Notes: generated from the letters alone by a model not told the origin. A DNA stretch of 38,845 bases from Phycisphaerae bacterium (GCA_021736645.1 JAIPFM010000020.1:1-38845), one strand, 5' to 3'; counted from the first letter of the stretch, positions 1 to 9,443 are shown. Program-made: numbers and translations.

Positions 1-730
1 GCCACTGCGTGGCAAAGGCCATCATGGCGTAGGGGTTACTGACCAGGAAAAAGGGCAGCCACACCTGTTCCTGGATACGAAGGAACTGATCCAGAAACCA
101 GACCACCAGAAACGGAATCAGGGCAAACAACGCGCCCAGTGTGAGGATCGTCTGGATAATGACCACATAGGCCCTGCGCTGCGAGATTGAAAAAAATAGA
201 CTCAGCGACCCCACCCACACGCTCATGCTGAGTGTGATACATAGGCTACTGAACACATACGCCCACGGAATGCCACCGAACACACGTACCATGGCCAGGG
301 CTGGCAGACTCACGCCCACCAGCAAAACACACTGGAGCAGTTTGCTCAGAAGCTTGCCTGCCACAATCTGGAGACTGTTGATCGGTGTGGTCATGAGCAC
401 GCCCAAAGTCTTGTGGTAGACCTCGTCACTGATCGCAGTACTCAGCATCACACCGGCCACGATCTGACACAACAGGAACTGGCTCCAGGTCACCAGCATC
501 GTGATCATGAGTCCCATTTCTGACAGTTGACCGCTTTGATACGCAGACCTCTGAACACTGCGAGCCATGAGTATCCACACAAAAAACAGCATCACGGCCA
601 GAGCGCCAATGTAAAGAGAGCGCACCGCATAATGCCTGCGCCGCCGACTTGACACACGCAGTTCCTTGCCAAAGATCGGCCCGGTCAACCACCCCAGCCC
701 CAGCCAGTATTGAATATCGAATTCTTTCAT
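1..730 (-). CDS. ABC-2 type permease, paralogue 1 (C-terminus off window)
   Basis: The reading frame starts at ATG 730 and is open to the left edge, giving 243 codons of the N-terminal part. The protein begins MKEFDIQYWLGLGWLTGP and continues with the basic GKELRVSSRRRR stretch shared by the next two genes. About five hydrophobic segments follow (near residues 38-56, 75-97, 132-154, 158-182 and 188-212), with a conserved LGVLMTTPI motif in a cytoplasmic loop. It is the transmembrane part of an ABC exporter, presumably driven by the ATPase at 6264-7190. It is nearly the same protein as its neighbour at 828-2591 over the visible part, so a recent tandem duplication is likely. No clear Shine-Dalgarno sequence precedes the ATG. 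The substrate is unknown. Confidence 0.85.
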   Translation of the reverse strand, partial: MKEFDIQYWLGLGWLTGPIFGKELRVSSRRRRHYAVRSLYIGALAVMLFFVWILMARSVQRSAYQSGQLSEMGLMITMLVTWSQFLLCQIVAGVMLSTAISDEVYHKTLGVLMTTPINSLQIVAGKLLSKLLQCVLLVGVSLPALAMVRVFGGIPWAYVFSSLCITLSMSVWVGSLSLFFSISQRRAYVVIIQTILTLGALFALIPFLVVWFLDQFLRIQEQVWLPFFLVSNPYAMMAFATQW

Positions 731-744
731 GAATTTAGAAAATA

Positions 745-814
745 GAACTTAAAACAGCATGGGCGAATGCCCATTCAACTACTTAAAACTCAACACTGAA
801 AACTGAAAACCATC
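745..814. repeat. Heptad-phased intergenic array 1
   Basis: The gap between permease paralogues 1 and 2 can be cut into ten consecutive 7-nt units starting at 745 (for example CACTGAA at 794 and AACTGAA at 801). The units diverge, but AAC or GAA recurs in the same phase. The 759-774 palindrome fits the same register. Confidence 0.7.
759..774. repeat. Palindromic repeat ATGGGC-GAAT-GCCCAT, copy 1
   Basis: This is a perfect 6-bp inverted repeat around a 4-nt centre. It recurs at 9475 and 20416. The flank ATTCAACTACTTAA and a downstream CACTGAAAACTG are shared with the 20416 copy, so the repeated unit is longer than the palindrome. Confidence 0.75.
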
Positions 815-827
815 CCCCCCGGGGGGG
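814..827. repeat. C7G7 homopolymer palindrome
   Basis: Seven C followed by seven G lie directly against the TAG stop (828-830) of permease paralogue 2. The tract is self-complementary and could fold into a short GC-only hairpin at the end of that message, but no T-run follows, so a terminator role is unproven. Confidence 0.6.
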
Positions 828-2591
828 CTAAAATATGCGGCGTCTAAACAACTGCATGGCTCGCCACGCAAACCCAAACCCGATGACACTGTACACGCAA
901 CACCCCTGCCACACAAGCTGGAGAGTCTCCCAGACATTCTGTGTCCCCCCTATGAGATAGAACTTGAGCAGGCCGCCGCGTCTGGCACAGCCGTCGACCA
1001 CACTGCCCGCTTGAAAGAAGGGATTCCAGCTCATGTACACTTCCAATCCATTGTCCGACATGCGAGAGATCTCCACCATCATGACCCACACAACGGGAAT
1101 CACAGCCCAGAGCATCAGCGGCACGGTAAAGTTGCACACCACAGCCGTGGTGGTCCTGCGCATGCGTGCACTCCAGTACAGGCCCGTACCCAGGAGCAGG
1201 TTGATCACGCCCAGGGCTACCGGCAACATAAGAATCAGCACCGCTGGATGAATGAATCCACACAGGGTGAACACCGCAAGGTGTCCGAATAAAAGTCCCC
1301 ACACAGGCAGACTCCACCTGAACATGGCCAGCCACTTGCTCGCCAGAATCCTCCAATCCGTCTGGGCCGTGCCCAGCAGGATCGGCCAGCTGCGTGCCTC
1401 TTTCTCCGAAGTAATCGGGGTGGCGGTAATCACAATGGTCAGCAGGGCCGCCAGAATGGTGTAGAGACAGCTCATCACAGCGTGCATGTCCCTCTGACTG
1501 AATCCCCCCTCCACCCCTATCGCGACATACACCAGGATCAGGGTCCCTGCAATGATGCACCAATTGAGTATTCGTCGAAAACGGGTCTTGCCGCCCAGCA
1601 CGGGCGTGCGCAGGTCCTTCCAGAGTACAGGCCAGTTGCCCATGTGACGCAGCAGCCAGGACCTGCGGCCCTGTGTCGCACGCATGGTTTTGTGTGAGGG
1701 CAGCTTGACTGCATCGGTGTTGCCGGCTATCTGACGCAGCGCCACTTTGCGCACGCGCACGGTACACCAAGACAGCAGCAGACCCGAGCCGGCCAGCAGG
1801 ATCGCGCAATGCCATGGCCAGTACTTCACCACACTTGATGTCATGGCACGGGGTGACATGAGCCATTGAGTGGCGAAAGCCATCATGGCATAGGGGTTGC
1901 TGATCAGGAACAAAGGCAGCCACTTCTGTTCCTGAATCCGCAAAAACTGATCCAGAAACCAGAACACCAGAAACGGAATCAGGGCAAAGAGCATGCCCAG
2001 TGCCACGATCGTCTGGATGATGACCACATAAGCCTTGCGCTGGGAAATCGAGAAGAACAGACTGAGCGACCCCACCCACACACTCATACTGAGCGTGATA
2101 CACACACTGCTCAACACGTAGGCCCACGGAATACCGCCGAACACGCGCACTGTGGCCAGGATCGGCAGACTCACGCCCACCAGTAGAATGCACTGCAGCA
2201 GCTTGCTCAGGAGTTTGCCAGCCACGATCTGAAGCCCACTGATCGGTGTGGTCATGAGCACGCCCAGAGTCTTGTTGTATATTTCATCACTGATTGCCGT
2301 ACTCAGCATGACCCCTGCCACGACCTGACACAGGAGAAACTGGCTCCAGGTCACGAGCATGGTGACAATCCGTCCCACCTCAGCGAGTTCGCCGCTCTGG
2401 TACGCAGACATCTGGTCGTAGCGCATCGCGCCGACCCACACAAAACTCATGATCACGACCAGGAGACTGACATACAAAGAACGGATCACATAGTGCCTGC
2501 GCCGTCGACTCGACACACGCAGCTCCTTGCCAAAGATCGGCCCGGTCAGCCACCCCAGCCCCAGCCAGTATTGAACATCAAACTCTCTCAT
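828..2591 (-). CDS. ABC-2 type permease, paralogue 2
   Basis: This 587-residue integral membrane protein starts at ATG 2591 (MREFDVQYWLG) and ends at TAG 828. It has two halves with about six hydrophobic segments each. The first half carries the basic GKELRVSSRRRR stretch and the loop motif LGVLMTTPI. The second half carries an equivalent loop, TSEKEARSWPILLGTAQ, so it looks like two fused ABC-2 half units, longer than a single permease of about 250-300 residues. It is closest to the truncated paralogue at 1-730, less close to 2648-4468 and most distant from 4577-6190. It probably forms an exporter with the ATPase at 6264-7190. A weak AGGG lies about 10 nt before the start. Substrate unknown. 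Confidence 0.88.
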   Translation of the reverse strand: MREFDVQYWLGLGWLTGPIFGKELRVSSRRRRHYVIRSLYVSLLVVIMSFVWVGAMRYDQMSAYQSGELAEVGRIVTMLVTWSQFLLCQVVAGVMLSTAISDEIYNKTLGVLMTTPISGLQIVAGKLLSKLLQCILLVGVSLPILATVRVFGGIPWAYVLSSVCITLSMSVWVGSLSLFFSISQRKAYVVIIQTIVALGMLFALIPFLVFWFLDQFLRIQEQKWLPLFLISNPYAMMAFATQWLMSPRAMTSSVVKYWPWHCAILLAGSGLLLSWCTVRVRKVALRQIAGNTDAVKLPSHKTMRATQGRRSWLLRHMGNWPVLWKDLRTPVLGGKTRFRRILNWCIIAGTLILVYVAIGVEGGFSQRDMHAVMSCLYTILAALLTIVITATPITSEKEARSWPILLGTAQTDWRILASKWLAMFRWSLPVWGLLFGHLAVFTLCGFIHPAVLILMLPVALGVINLLLGTGLYWSARMRRTTTAVVCNFTVPLMLWAVIPVVWVMMVEISRMSDNGLEVYMSWNPFFQAGSVVDGCARRGGLLKFYLIGGTQNVWETLQLVWQGCCVYSVIGFGFAWRAMQLFRRRIF

Positions 2592-2610
2592 GAATATACG
2601 CCCTAGAGAC

Positions 2611-2645
2611 CAACAACCCGCAACTAGAAACTAGAAACTAACAAG
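2611..2645. repeat. Heptad-phased intergenic array 2
   Basis: Five in-phase 7-nt units fill most of the 56-bp gap between permease paralogues 2 and 3. TAGAAAC occurs twice in succession (2625 and 2632), flanked by related CCGCAAC and TAACAAG. Confidence 0.7.
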
Positions 2646-2647
2646 CC

Positions 2648-4468
2648 TTAACCCCTGCCAAAAATCTGCTTGCGCATACGTCGTTTGGCCAGGGCGAGAA
2701 ATCCAATCCCAGCCAGGATATACACACCAGCATATAGGCCCAGCATGCTTAAAAAGGCCCAGGACTGCTCCCAATCGCGTGACATCTGATTGAATTTCAG
2801 TTTTACCCAAGGCACGTCTGCATTGTGCCTGCCAGCCAACCCGAACATCGCAGTCGCAGCCTGAAACAGAGGATTGGCAAACGTGACTTGATTCAAAAGA
2901 TCCTCATGCCGGCCAAAGATGTTGAATACACCCACGGCAGCGGGAAGCACCAGCCAGAGCGCCAGGATCAGGGCCAGATTGCTGATCACCGCCCCACTGG
3001 TTTTTTGGGATCGTGTCCCAAAGTACAGGCCGGTGCCGGACAAAAACACAATGACCCACACCAGGATCGCAGGCATGATAATCAAGGCCGTGGGATGGAT
3101 GTATCCGAGCCCCACAAACAGGACCACATGGACCATCAGAAATACCCACACCGGCAGGCACCTGCGAAATGTCCCCACAGCCTTGCCCATCAGGATCTGC
3201 CAGTCGTCCAGGGGTGTACTCAGGAGGATGGGCCAGCTGCGTGTCTCTTTTTCAGACGTGATGGTCGTGGCAGATAGAAAGATACTGCCCAATAAACCAA
3301 TCACCATAAAAAGGATTGTGCACAGCACATGCGTAAAATCTTCATCGAGCAGTTTTTCACGGCTGTAGAAGATGTACATCCCGGCCTGCACCAGCACGGC
3401 CGTGACAAACCCAAACCACGCCCTTTTGCCGCCGCCCTGGATCAGGGGACTTCTCAATTCCTTCCAAACCACACACGCGCCGCGCACCCTGCGAATGGCC
3501 CCGGCCTGCACCTCGTCTTTGTGCTGTTTTCTGGACACACGCCATCGGCCCTTTTTGTCCTGGGCCAACTGCCCTGTGGCCTGACTCAATGCCACCCTGC
3601 GTACCGTACGTACAGCCAGGGCCAGCAGGACCCAGGTCATGCCCAGCATGATAAGGCAGTGGTATCCCCAGTACGAAACCAGGGGCATGGCCCTTCCGCC
3701 CGGTACGAGTACACGTGTCACCTGGTACCCCATTTGCGTCCAGGGACTGATCAGCATCAATCCTTGACCCACACGCACGGCAATGCCCTGCACCGCCGTC
3801 TGATCAGAGAGGTTGGCCAGATAGTACTGAAGGGCCAACCCTATCATCGTCGGCACTGCCACATAGATCAGGAACAGGATCAATAATGTGCGAATGATCA
3901 CACCGTGCGCCTGCCTGCTGCGTATGGAAAAGAAGAGACTCAAGGCCCCGGTAAACAGGACGGTCGTCACAGTGATGCACAGACTGGCCCACACAAAGCT
4001 CCAGGGCACGCCGCCGAACACACGCAGCACTGCCACAATCGGCACGGTGATCCCGGCAATCACCAGCAACTGAAACACACGGCTCAACAGCTTGCCCATC
4101 ACGATCTGAAAGCTGTTGATCGGCGTGGTCATGAGGACACCCAGGGTCTGATGCGAGATCTCATCACTGATGGCCGTACTGAGCATGGTGATGGCCAGGA
4201 GCTGCAGGGCCACAAACTGAAACACCACAATCATACTCACGACCCGGGTTCCTGCGTCAGCCATCAATTGACTCAGGCCTGCAGGTGACGACGCGGTCAG
4301 GTTCAAATTGGTCCAGACTATGGTGATGAACACCACCAGCAGCACCAGATACACGGTGCGCAGCACATAGTTTCTGCGCCGTCGACTGGACACGCGAAGT
4401 TCCTTGCCAAAGATCGGCCCGGTCAACCATCCCAGCCCCAACCAGTATCGAATATCAAATTCTCTCAA
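2648..4468 (-). CDS. ABC-2 type permease, paralogue 3
   Basis: This is a 606-residue membrane protein with the same two-half layout as its neighbours. The N-terminus REFDIRYWLGLGWLTGP, the basic GKELRVSSRRRR stretch and the loops LGVLMTTPI and TSEKETRSWPILLSTP are all present. No ATG is available at the homologous position. Two consecutive TTG codons (4471 and 4468) follow a GGAG. Alignment with the MREFD start of paralogue 2 and the 8-nt spacing favour TTG 4468. The central loop is longer and more charged than in paralogue 2. It is most likely a subunit of the same exporter family, possibly forming a heteromer with the other copies. Function beyond the ABC-2 family is not known. Confidence 0.86.
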   Translation of the reverse strand: MREFDIRYWLGLGWLTGPIFGKELRVSSRRRRNYVLRTVYLVLLVVFITIVWTNLNLTASSPAGLSQLMADAGTRVVSMIVVFQFVALQLLAITMLSTAISDEISHQTLGVLMTTPINSFQIVMGKLLSRVFQLLVIAGITVPIVAVLRVFGGVPWSFVWASLCITVTTVLFTGALSLFFSIRSRQAHGVIIRTLLILFLIYVAVPTMIGLALQYYLANLSDQTAVQGIAVRVGQGLMLISPWTQMGYQVTRVLVPGGRAMPLVSYWGYHCLIMLGMTWVLLALAVRTVRRVALSQATGQLAQDKKGRWRVSRKQHKDEVQAGAIRRVRGACVVWKELRSPLIQGGGKRAWFGFVTAVLVQAGMYIFYSREKLLDEDFTHVLCTILFMVIGLLGSIFLSATTITSEKETRSWPILLSTPLDDWQILMGKAVGTFRRCLPVWVFLMVHVVLFVGLGYIHPTALIIMPAILVWVIVFLSGTGLYFGTRSQKTSGAVISNLALILALWLVLPAAVGVFNIFGRHEDLLNQVTFANPLFQAATAMFGLAGRHNADVPWVKLKFNQMSRDWEQSWAFLSMLGLYAGVYILAGIGFLALAKRRMRKQIFGRG

Positions 4469-4493
4469 CAATCAGACTCCTAGCCTCTAAGGC

Positions 4494-4577
4494 TGAAAAC
4501 TTAAAACCAAAAACTGAAAACTGCAGTCTTACGAACTTCATGAACCTAAACCCTGGCCCCTAACCCCTAATCCCTGT
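4494..4577. repeat. Heptad-phased intergenic array 3
   Basis: Twelve consecutive 7-nt units fit from 4494 to 4577. The first part is A-rich (TGAAAAC, TTAAAAC). The last part is C-rich (CCCCTAA twice, at 4557 and 4564). The phase is kept while the consensus changes. Confidence 0.7.
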
Positions 4578-6190
4578 TAAAAAGCATATTTGCGAAGGTT
4601 TCGACCTGCCAGTTTAAACATCACGGCGCCGGCTACCACACTCAGAATAGGCATGACCCAGAAATATGTCAGCATGGAGGAGAAACCGGGCGAGCCCCGA
4701 AAGGCACGCATATTCATCATCACAAGCACCATGACAAACTGCATCACCAGTTGCCAGACAAACCATAGAATCACCATCGCCGTGATGGCCATGGCCCCGG
4801 TCTTCATGCGCACACTGCAATAGAGGCCCATGCCTGTGACCATATACAGCGTGGCGATGAGGCTGAACATGCCCATAAAATTAAACAGACGCTGCTGAGC
4901 ATTGTCTCGCGGTATCGCCAAATAAATGGCTGACGCGACAAACAGGGGGATCCACCCGGAGGCATTCTTCATGAGCACGGCCATGGCCTTGTGACGCAGC
5001 AGCCAGATATCAGGCACTGGCGTGCCAAGCATCGCAGTCCAGGTCCGGGCTTCCTTTTCCTGGGCCACACACAGGGCCGCCATCATACCGACACGCAAAA
5101 GCACCATGTATCTGAGGAGTGTCACGCAGACCTGAAACAGGATATTAGAAAACCACATACACACAATCAAGCCCGCGCATAGGAGCGTGATCCACCGCCT
5201 CTGTGTGACCAGATACGCTCTGGGGCTGCCCCCCAATTCCTTCCACAGTACCGGGGGCCCTGTCACAGAGCGAATCGCGAGGTCCTGCCGTCTTTTTCGC
5301 CCCAGGATCGCGCGTGTGACAAGCCTGTAAACACGCTCCTTTTTGTCCCCATGGATCGTGTTGAGCATCCGGCGCCTCAGCGTGGCCACACAGAGCACGA
5401 CAAAGACGGCACTCAATCCCAGCATGAGGGCACAATGCGGCAACCAAAGCCCTTGAGTCGGATTTGACGCGGCATTGAAACCAGCATTCAGGGCATAGAA
5501 TACGGAAAAGGGACTGAGCAGGGTGAGCCAGCGGGTGGGCAGGAGGCTCAGTTGCGGTCCCAGAATATTGACCATGTAGCCAAGGACCAGGAAAGACAAC
5601 ACAACCAGAATCCCCTGGTGGGCCCGTTTGACCCACAGGGCCAAACACAGACTGAATGACGCCACACACAGGGTCGCGCACACAGTCACGCACCCCGTGG
5701 CCACCAGATAGTCCCACGAGACGCCGCCCCACACGCGCACAATCGCCAGCACGGGAAAACTCAAGGCCAGTACGACCCAAACCATCATGAGCTGGCCGAG
5801 CAGCTTGCCCAAGACAATCTGCACACTGCGGATGGGCGTGGTCATCAGCACATCCAGCGTCCGTCTGCGGATCTCGTCGTGCATGGCGTGACTCATCATC
5901 AGCACGGCCATGCACTGACACAGGATGAACTGCATCCAGGTCATGGACGACACCACTGTGCGTGACACCTGGGCCATACCTGCCAATTCAGCAGCGGACA
6001 AACCGCCTCCACCCCGTCCAGCCCCGATCCAGGCACTGACCATAACCAGCACCAGGAACACGGGAAACAATCCCTTCATCCAATAGGTCCGCTTACGGCG
6101 ACTCAGGACGCGCAGTTCCTTATCCAGAACCGGCCCCACCCACCACAAGGGATTCAACCAATCAAGTGTAAAGTATAATGATGACATCAT
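4577..6190 (-). CDS. ABC-2 type permease, divergent paralogue 4
   Basis: This is a 537-residue membrane protein starting ATG ATG at 6190/6187 (MMSSLYFTLDWLNPLWWVG). It keeps the family landmarks in altered form: the basic segment KELRVLSRRKR near residue 25, the loop LDVLMTTPI and a second-half loop EKEARTWTAMLGTP. It is the most diverged of the four tandem copies and sits nearest the ATPase gene, so it may be the oldest member or have a distinct role. The leader is occupied by a heptad array ending only a few bases before the ATG, and no Shine-Dalgarno sequence is visible. It probably pairs with the ATPase at 6264-7190. Confidence 0.85.
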   Translation of the reverse strand: MMSSLYFTLDWLNPLWWVGPVLDKELRVLSRRKRTYWMKGLFPVFLVLVMVSAWIGAGRGGGGLSAAELAGMAQVSRTVVSSMTWMQFILCQCMAVLMMSHAMHDEIRRRTLDVLMTTPIRSVQIVLGKLLGQLMMVWVVLALSFPVLAIVRVWGGVSWDYLVATGCVTVCATLCVASFSLCLALWVKRAHQGILVVLSFLVLGYMVNILGPQLSLLPTRWLTLLSPFSVFYALNAGFNAASNPTQGLWLPHCALMLGLSAVFVVLCVATLRRRMLNTIHGDKKERVYRLVTRAILGRKRRQDLAIRSVTGPPVLWKELGGSPRAYLVTQRRWITLLCAGLIVCMWFSNILFQVCVTLLRYMVLLRVGMMAALCVAQEKEARTWTAMLGTPVPDIWLLRHKAMAVLMKNASGWIPLFVASAIYLAIPRDNAQQRLFNFMGMFSLIATLYMVTGMGLYCSVRMKTGAMAITAMVILWFVWQLVMQFVMVLVMMNMRAFRGSPGFSSMLTYFWVMPILSVVAGAVMFKLAGRNLRKYAF

Positions 6191-6193
6191 TAT

Positions 6194-6263
6194 CAGTTTT
6201 CAGTGTTCAGTTTTCAGTAGACCGTAGGCCACCAATTTAAAATTCAAAATTGATAATTGAGGA
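6194..6263. repeat. Heptad-phased intergenic array 4
   Basis: Ten 7-nt units fit from 6194 to 6263, filling the gap between the ATPase gene and permease 4. CAGTTTT (6194), CAGTGTT and CAGTTTT again are followed by TTTAAAA, TTCAAAA and TTGATAA in the same phase. Confidence 0.72.
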
Positions 6264-7190
6264 CTAGTTCACCAACCCCTTGGTTAGCTGCAAAAATGCA
6301 TCATCCAGCTTGAGCTTCTGCGGTTCAATGGCCACAACATCCACACCCGCTTTCACCAGGGTGCGGGCCAGGAAGCCATCGTTTTCATGACCATCTGCAA
6401 AGGTGATACTCAGGTCCTGGCCTTTGCAGGTCACGTCTGCAATCTCAGGCAGTGTGGACAGCAGCTCCAGGGCGGTGTCCGGTGTACCGGCCACGCGTAC
6501 CACCACCTTGGCGTGCAGACCCAGACGCTGCTTGATCTGCTCCATACTCCCGCTGAACACGAGCTGGCCGTGCTCTATGATACCCACATTGTCGCAGATC
6601 TCTTCGAGTTCGCTCAGGATGTGGCTGGAGATCATGATGGTCTTGCCCATGTGCTTGAGTTCGCGCAGCAGTTCTCGAATCTCGATGCGTGCGCGCGGGT
6701 CCAGGCCGCTGGCAGGTTCGTCCAGGATCAGGACCTTGGGATCGTGGATCAACACACGCGCCAGACCGAGACGCTGCTGCATGCCGCGCGACAGGCTGTC
6801 CACGGCAAACTGTTTTTTTGCGTCCAGGTCCGTGAGTTCCAGTACCCCCTCGACAATACCCTTGCGCTTGCGTGAGGGTATGCCAAAGGCCGCGGCAAAG
6901 AATTCAAGGTATTCAAAGACCTTGAGGTCGTCATACACCCCCATGAAGTCGGGCATGTAGCCAACCGTCTTACGCACCTGCTTGCCCTTCTTGGTGACAT
7001 CCAGACCGTCAATAAAGGCCAGACCTGAGGTTGGCTCCAGCAGTGTCGCCAGGATGCGCATGGTCGTGGTCTTGCCTGCACCGTTGGGGCCAATATAGCC
7101 AAAGATCTCCCCCTGCTCAATCATCAGATCCAGATCCAGCAGGGCTGCGAGTTGACCGTAATATCGGGTGAGTTTCTTGATTTCAATCAT
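6264..7190 (-). CDS. ABC transporter ATP-binding protein (CcmA/GldA-like)
   Basis: This 308-residue cytoplasmic ATPase energises an ABC-2 exporter, most plausibly the four permeases encoded downstream. Walker A GPNGAGKTT is at residues 34-42, the ABC signature appears as LSRGMQQRL at 133-141, Walker B VLILDEP at 153-159 is followed by the D-loop SGLD, and the switch histidine lies in ISSHILSELEE. The signature variant with SRGM is common in CcmA-type ATPases of drug or gliding-type exporters. A C-terminal domain of about 90 residues follows the nucleotide-binding core. The start ATG 7190 is preceded by AAGGA at good spacing. The neighbouring 724-aa GATase-like protein recalls the accessory component of gliding-type ABC systems, but that link is inference. 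Confidence 0.93.
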   Translation of the reverse strand: MIEIKKLTRYYGQLAALLDLDLMIEQGEIFGYIGPNGAGKTTTMRILATLLEPTSGLAFIDGLDVTKKGKQVRKTVGYMPDFMGVYDDLKVFEYLEFFAAAFGIPSRKRKGIVEGVLELTDLDAKKQFAVDSLSRGMQQRLGLARVLIHDPKVLILDEPASGLDPRARIEIRELLRELKHMGKTIMISSHILSELEEICDNVGIIEHGQLVFSGSMEQIKQRLGLHAKVVVRVAGTPDTALELLSTLPEIADVTCKGQDLSITFADGHENDGFLARTLVKAGVDVVAIEPQKLKLDDAFLQLTKGLVN

Positions 7191-7248
7191 ACCTAATTCC
7201 TTAAACTGGCATCAATACTGCTTTTCCACCAACCGTGAACCCTCAAGT

Positions 7249-9423
7249 CTATTTGGGAAACACCACCATGCGCACGAACTGTACGTGACGATAGGTGCAG
7301 GTGCCTTTGTTTTTCACTGTAAAGGGCGTGGGTTCATTGTCGAACTGGACACACACCACCGCGGCCCCGTCGTTTAAATAGTCTTGAATCCCCTGGGATC
7401 GCCCCTGGGTGCCGGCCAGAGTAAAGACATCTATCGGATCCAGGGCTCGAGTGCGAGTTCGCGTCTCAGTCCTGGCCATCTGTTTCCAGGACCCCACAGG
7501 CTTGATCGGCCCAGTCACCGACCCGGTCTCTCCGGGCTCCACCCGATCGATACGGAGACCGCGTCCGGACCCGAACACCACCATCCCCTCCACAATGGCA
7601 CTGGCGCCCTGATTGGCGATCTGCACAGTCACATTGTCGTCTTGTACAGTCACTTGAGCTCGAATCGGCGGCAGCGCCTCCTGACTGGACTCTGAGGTCA
7701 GTGTCTGCATGGTCCAGATATTGATGGGCACGGCATAGGGCAGGTTGCTGCCATTGGCCTGACGACAGTACAGGACACGTCTTGCAGACCGGGCCTGATA
7801 GGAGTTCATATATCCGCTTGACGCAGCCACAGCAGACCACCACTGACCCGGGGCCAGTTGATCGAACCGGTATTCGTCGCTCTTGGGCGCAAACAGGCCG
7901 CACACGCGTGTATTCCACACAGGTCCCTGATCCTGTACTGCATCCATCAGCGACACGGTACGCAACTGCATGTCACCGGCGCGCAGGGCCTGCACGCCGT
8001 AGTAGGCCCCCACGGTGAACACCACGATCCAGCCCAAAGACGTCACCCAGGTCAGGGGCAGTCTGTCCAGACGCTTGAGCACCAGATAATCCACCGGTCC
8101 CAGCAGCAGGGCCAGCATTACCAGCAGCAGAATCACCCACCCGATACTCAAGGGCCGCATCTCGTCAATGGCATACAGGTAATCCAGGATGCGTGATGTG
8201 GACTGCTGTTCCACGCCCTGGGCATAGTTGTAGAAGTCCTGATTGGACCGATCCCGGTCCGGATCTTCGGAGACCCTGCGTAATTGTCTCAACTCCTGAG
8301 TCACAGCATGCCCCACCACAGTCTGCAGAGAGGCCCGACTGACAATACGCTGCGTCTGGCCAGTACCAGGGTCATTGTCCGTTTCTTTCAGCATATGATC
8401 CAGGAGAGTAATCCAGAAGTCAGTGCTGTGCGCACGCTGATGTTCGCCCAGTGTGCTGGGGTCCAGACCGAGCGCGGCCACGCGTCCAAATCCCATGGCC
8501 CCCATGGCAAAGAGCGACCCCTCTGCAGACGGCTTGTCCGGACCGCTCGCGTAGAGAGGGGACACCACAACGGTCGCCTCCGAGGCATCGGACAGGCCCC
8601 ACTGCTTGAGCCAATCACGTGTCACAGTCTGCTCCTGCAACGCACCCACGCGCATGGGCAGCTGGTCAGTCAACGCATTGCTGGGCAGACCCTGCGCCCC
8701 CAGGAGCATCAGAAGCCGTCCGCCCTGTTTGATCCAGTCGACCATGCCCTTGATCTGCTCCGGCCTGAATCTGGACCAGTCCGGATCATACAGAACCAGC
8801 AGGTCCAGACCTGCAAACCCGGTCCAGTCCCATGGGACCATGCGAGGCAGCTTGTTCTGAACCACGACATTGCCAGAGCCCTGCGGGTTCCTGTTTCTAC
8901 CCTTGTCGACCATGTTTCCGCGGTACACACACTGAACGTCCTTGGTAAACGACAACAGGCCAAACTGCTGAAATCGGCCCACCACACCGATGAAGAGGTC
9001 TTCCTGCTTCACAGGCTTGAGTGCCATGCTGTTATTCGAAAAATCCCACAGACTGATATCCTGTTGAAATCGAATTCGCCCTTTGGTGTCGGTCAGTCTC
9101 AGGGTCAGTTGATCGGCACCGAAGGCGATTTTGGTCACCAGGGGCATATTGACTGGCAGGCCCGGGGTCAATACAAATCCCTGGTTGATCTCCATCCGAT
9201 TGGCCGCATCCTGGGCCACAGACACCTTCATCTGCCCTTCAAACGGTTCCGTCAACGTACTGCTGATCGCGATTTCAAGGGGGGTCCAGGTACCCGGCCT
9301 GTAGCTGCCGCCCCAGCCCAAAAAGCAGTCCACATTAAACGGATTCTCAGCCGCACCGCACCAGGCGACACTCAGCAGCACACATCCCAGAAAAATCAAC
9401 CGTATATATCTCATCATAAACAT
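7249..9423 (-). CDS. Secreted/membrane GATase-like protein of the MoxR cluster
   Basis: This 724-residue protein has an N-terminal signal sequence (hydrophobic run IRLIFLGCVLLSVAWCGAA), then a beta-rich periplasmic region, then a class I glutamine-amidotransferase-like fold suggested by LLVLYDPDW and VDWIKQGGRLLMLLG. Two transmembrane helices follow at about residues 425-448 and 457-480, and a periplasmic C-terminal beta domain ends the protein. No catalytic Cys-His-Glu triad is evident, so it is likely non-enzymatic. The cysteine in AWC is not in a good lipobox. ATG 9423 is chosen; ATG 9417 and 9414 are close alternatives, and an earlier TTG would add residues with no support. It sits between the ABC ATPase and the BatA-like gene, so a role as envelope accessory of the exporter or the MoxR system is inferred. 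Confidence 0.75.
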   Translation of the reverse strand: MFMMRYIRLIFLGCVLLSVAWCGAAENPFNVDCFLGWGGSYRPGTWTPLEIAISSTLTEPFEGQMKVSVAQDAANRMEINQGFVLTPGLPVNMPLVTKIAFGADQLTLRLTDTKGRIRFQQDISLWDFSNNSMALKPVKQEDLFIGVVGRFQQFGLLSFTKDVQCVYRGNMVDKGRNRNPQGSGNVVVQNKLPRMVPWDWTGFAGLDLLVLYDPDWSRFRPEQIKGMVDWIKQGGRLLMLLGAQGLPSNALTDQLPMRVGALQEQTVTRDWLKQWGLSDASEATVVVSPLYASGPDKPSAEGSLFAMGAMGFGRVAALGLDPSTLGEHQRAHSTDFWITLLDHMLKETDNDPGTGQTQRIVSRASLQTVVGHAVTQELRQLRRVSEDPDRDRSNQDFYNYAQGVEQQSTSRILDYLYAIDEMRPLSIGWVILLLVMLALLLGPVDYLVLKRLDRLPLTWVTSLGWIVVFTVGAYYGVQALRAGDMQLRTVSLMDAVQDQGPVWNTRVCGLFAPKSDEYRFDQLAPGQWWSAVAASSGYMNSYQARSARRVLYCRQANGSNLPYAVPINIWTMQTLTSESSQEALPPIRAQVTVQDDNVTVQIANQGASAIVEGMVVFGSGRGLRIDRVEPGETGSVTGPIKPVGSWKQMARTETRTRTRALDPIDVFTLAGTQGRSQGIQDYLNDGAAVVCVQFDNEPTPFTVKNKGTCTYRHVQFVRMVVFPK

Positions 9424-9443
9424 CTCGCTACCTATACAAAAAG

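Noticed and set aside
844..2193. A long open frame of about 449 codons in another minus-strand frame of permease 2
   Set aside because: Its translation is rich in H, R and C with no domain or hydrophobic pattern and lies wholly inside a well-supported membrane protein gene.
9348..9423. Lipoprotein assignment for the GATase-like protein from the cysteine in VAWC
   Set aside because: Tryptophan at the -1 position does not fit a lipobox, so an ordinary signal peptide is preferred.
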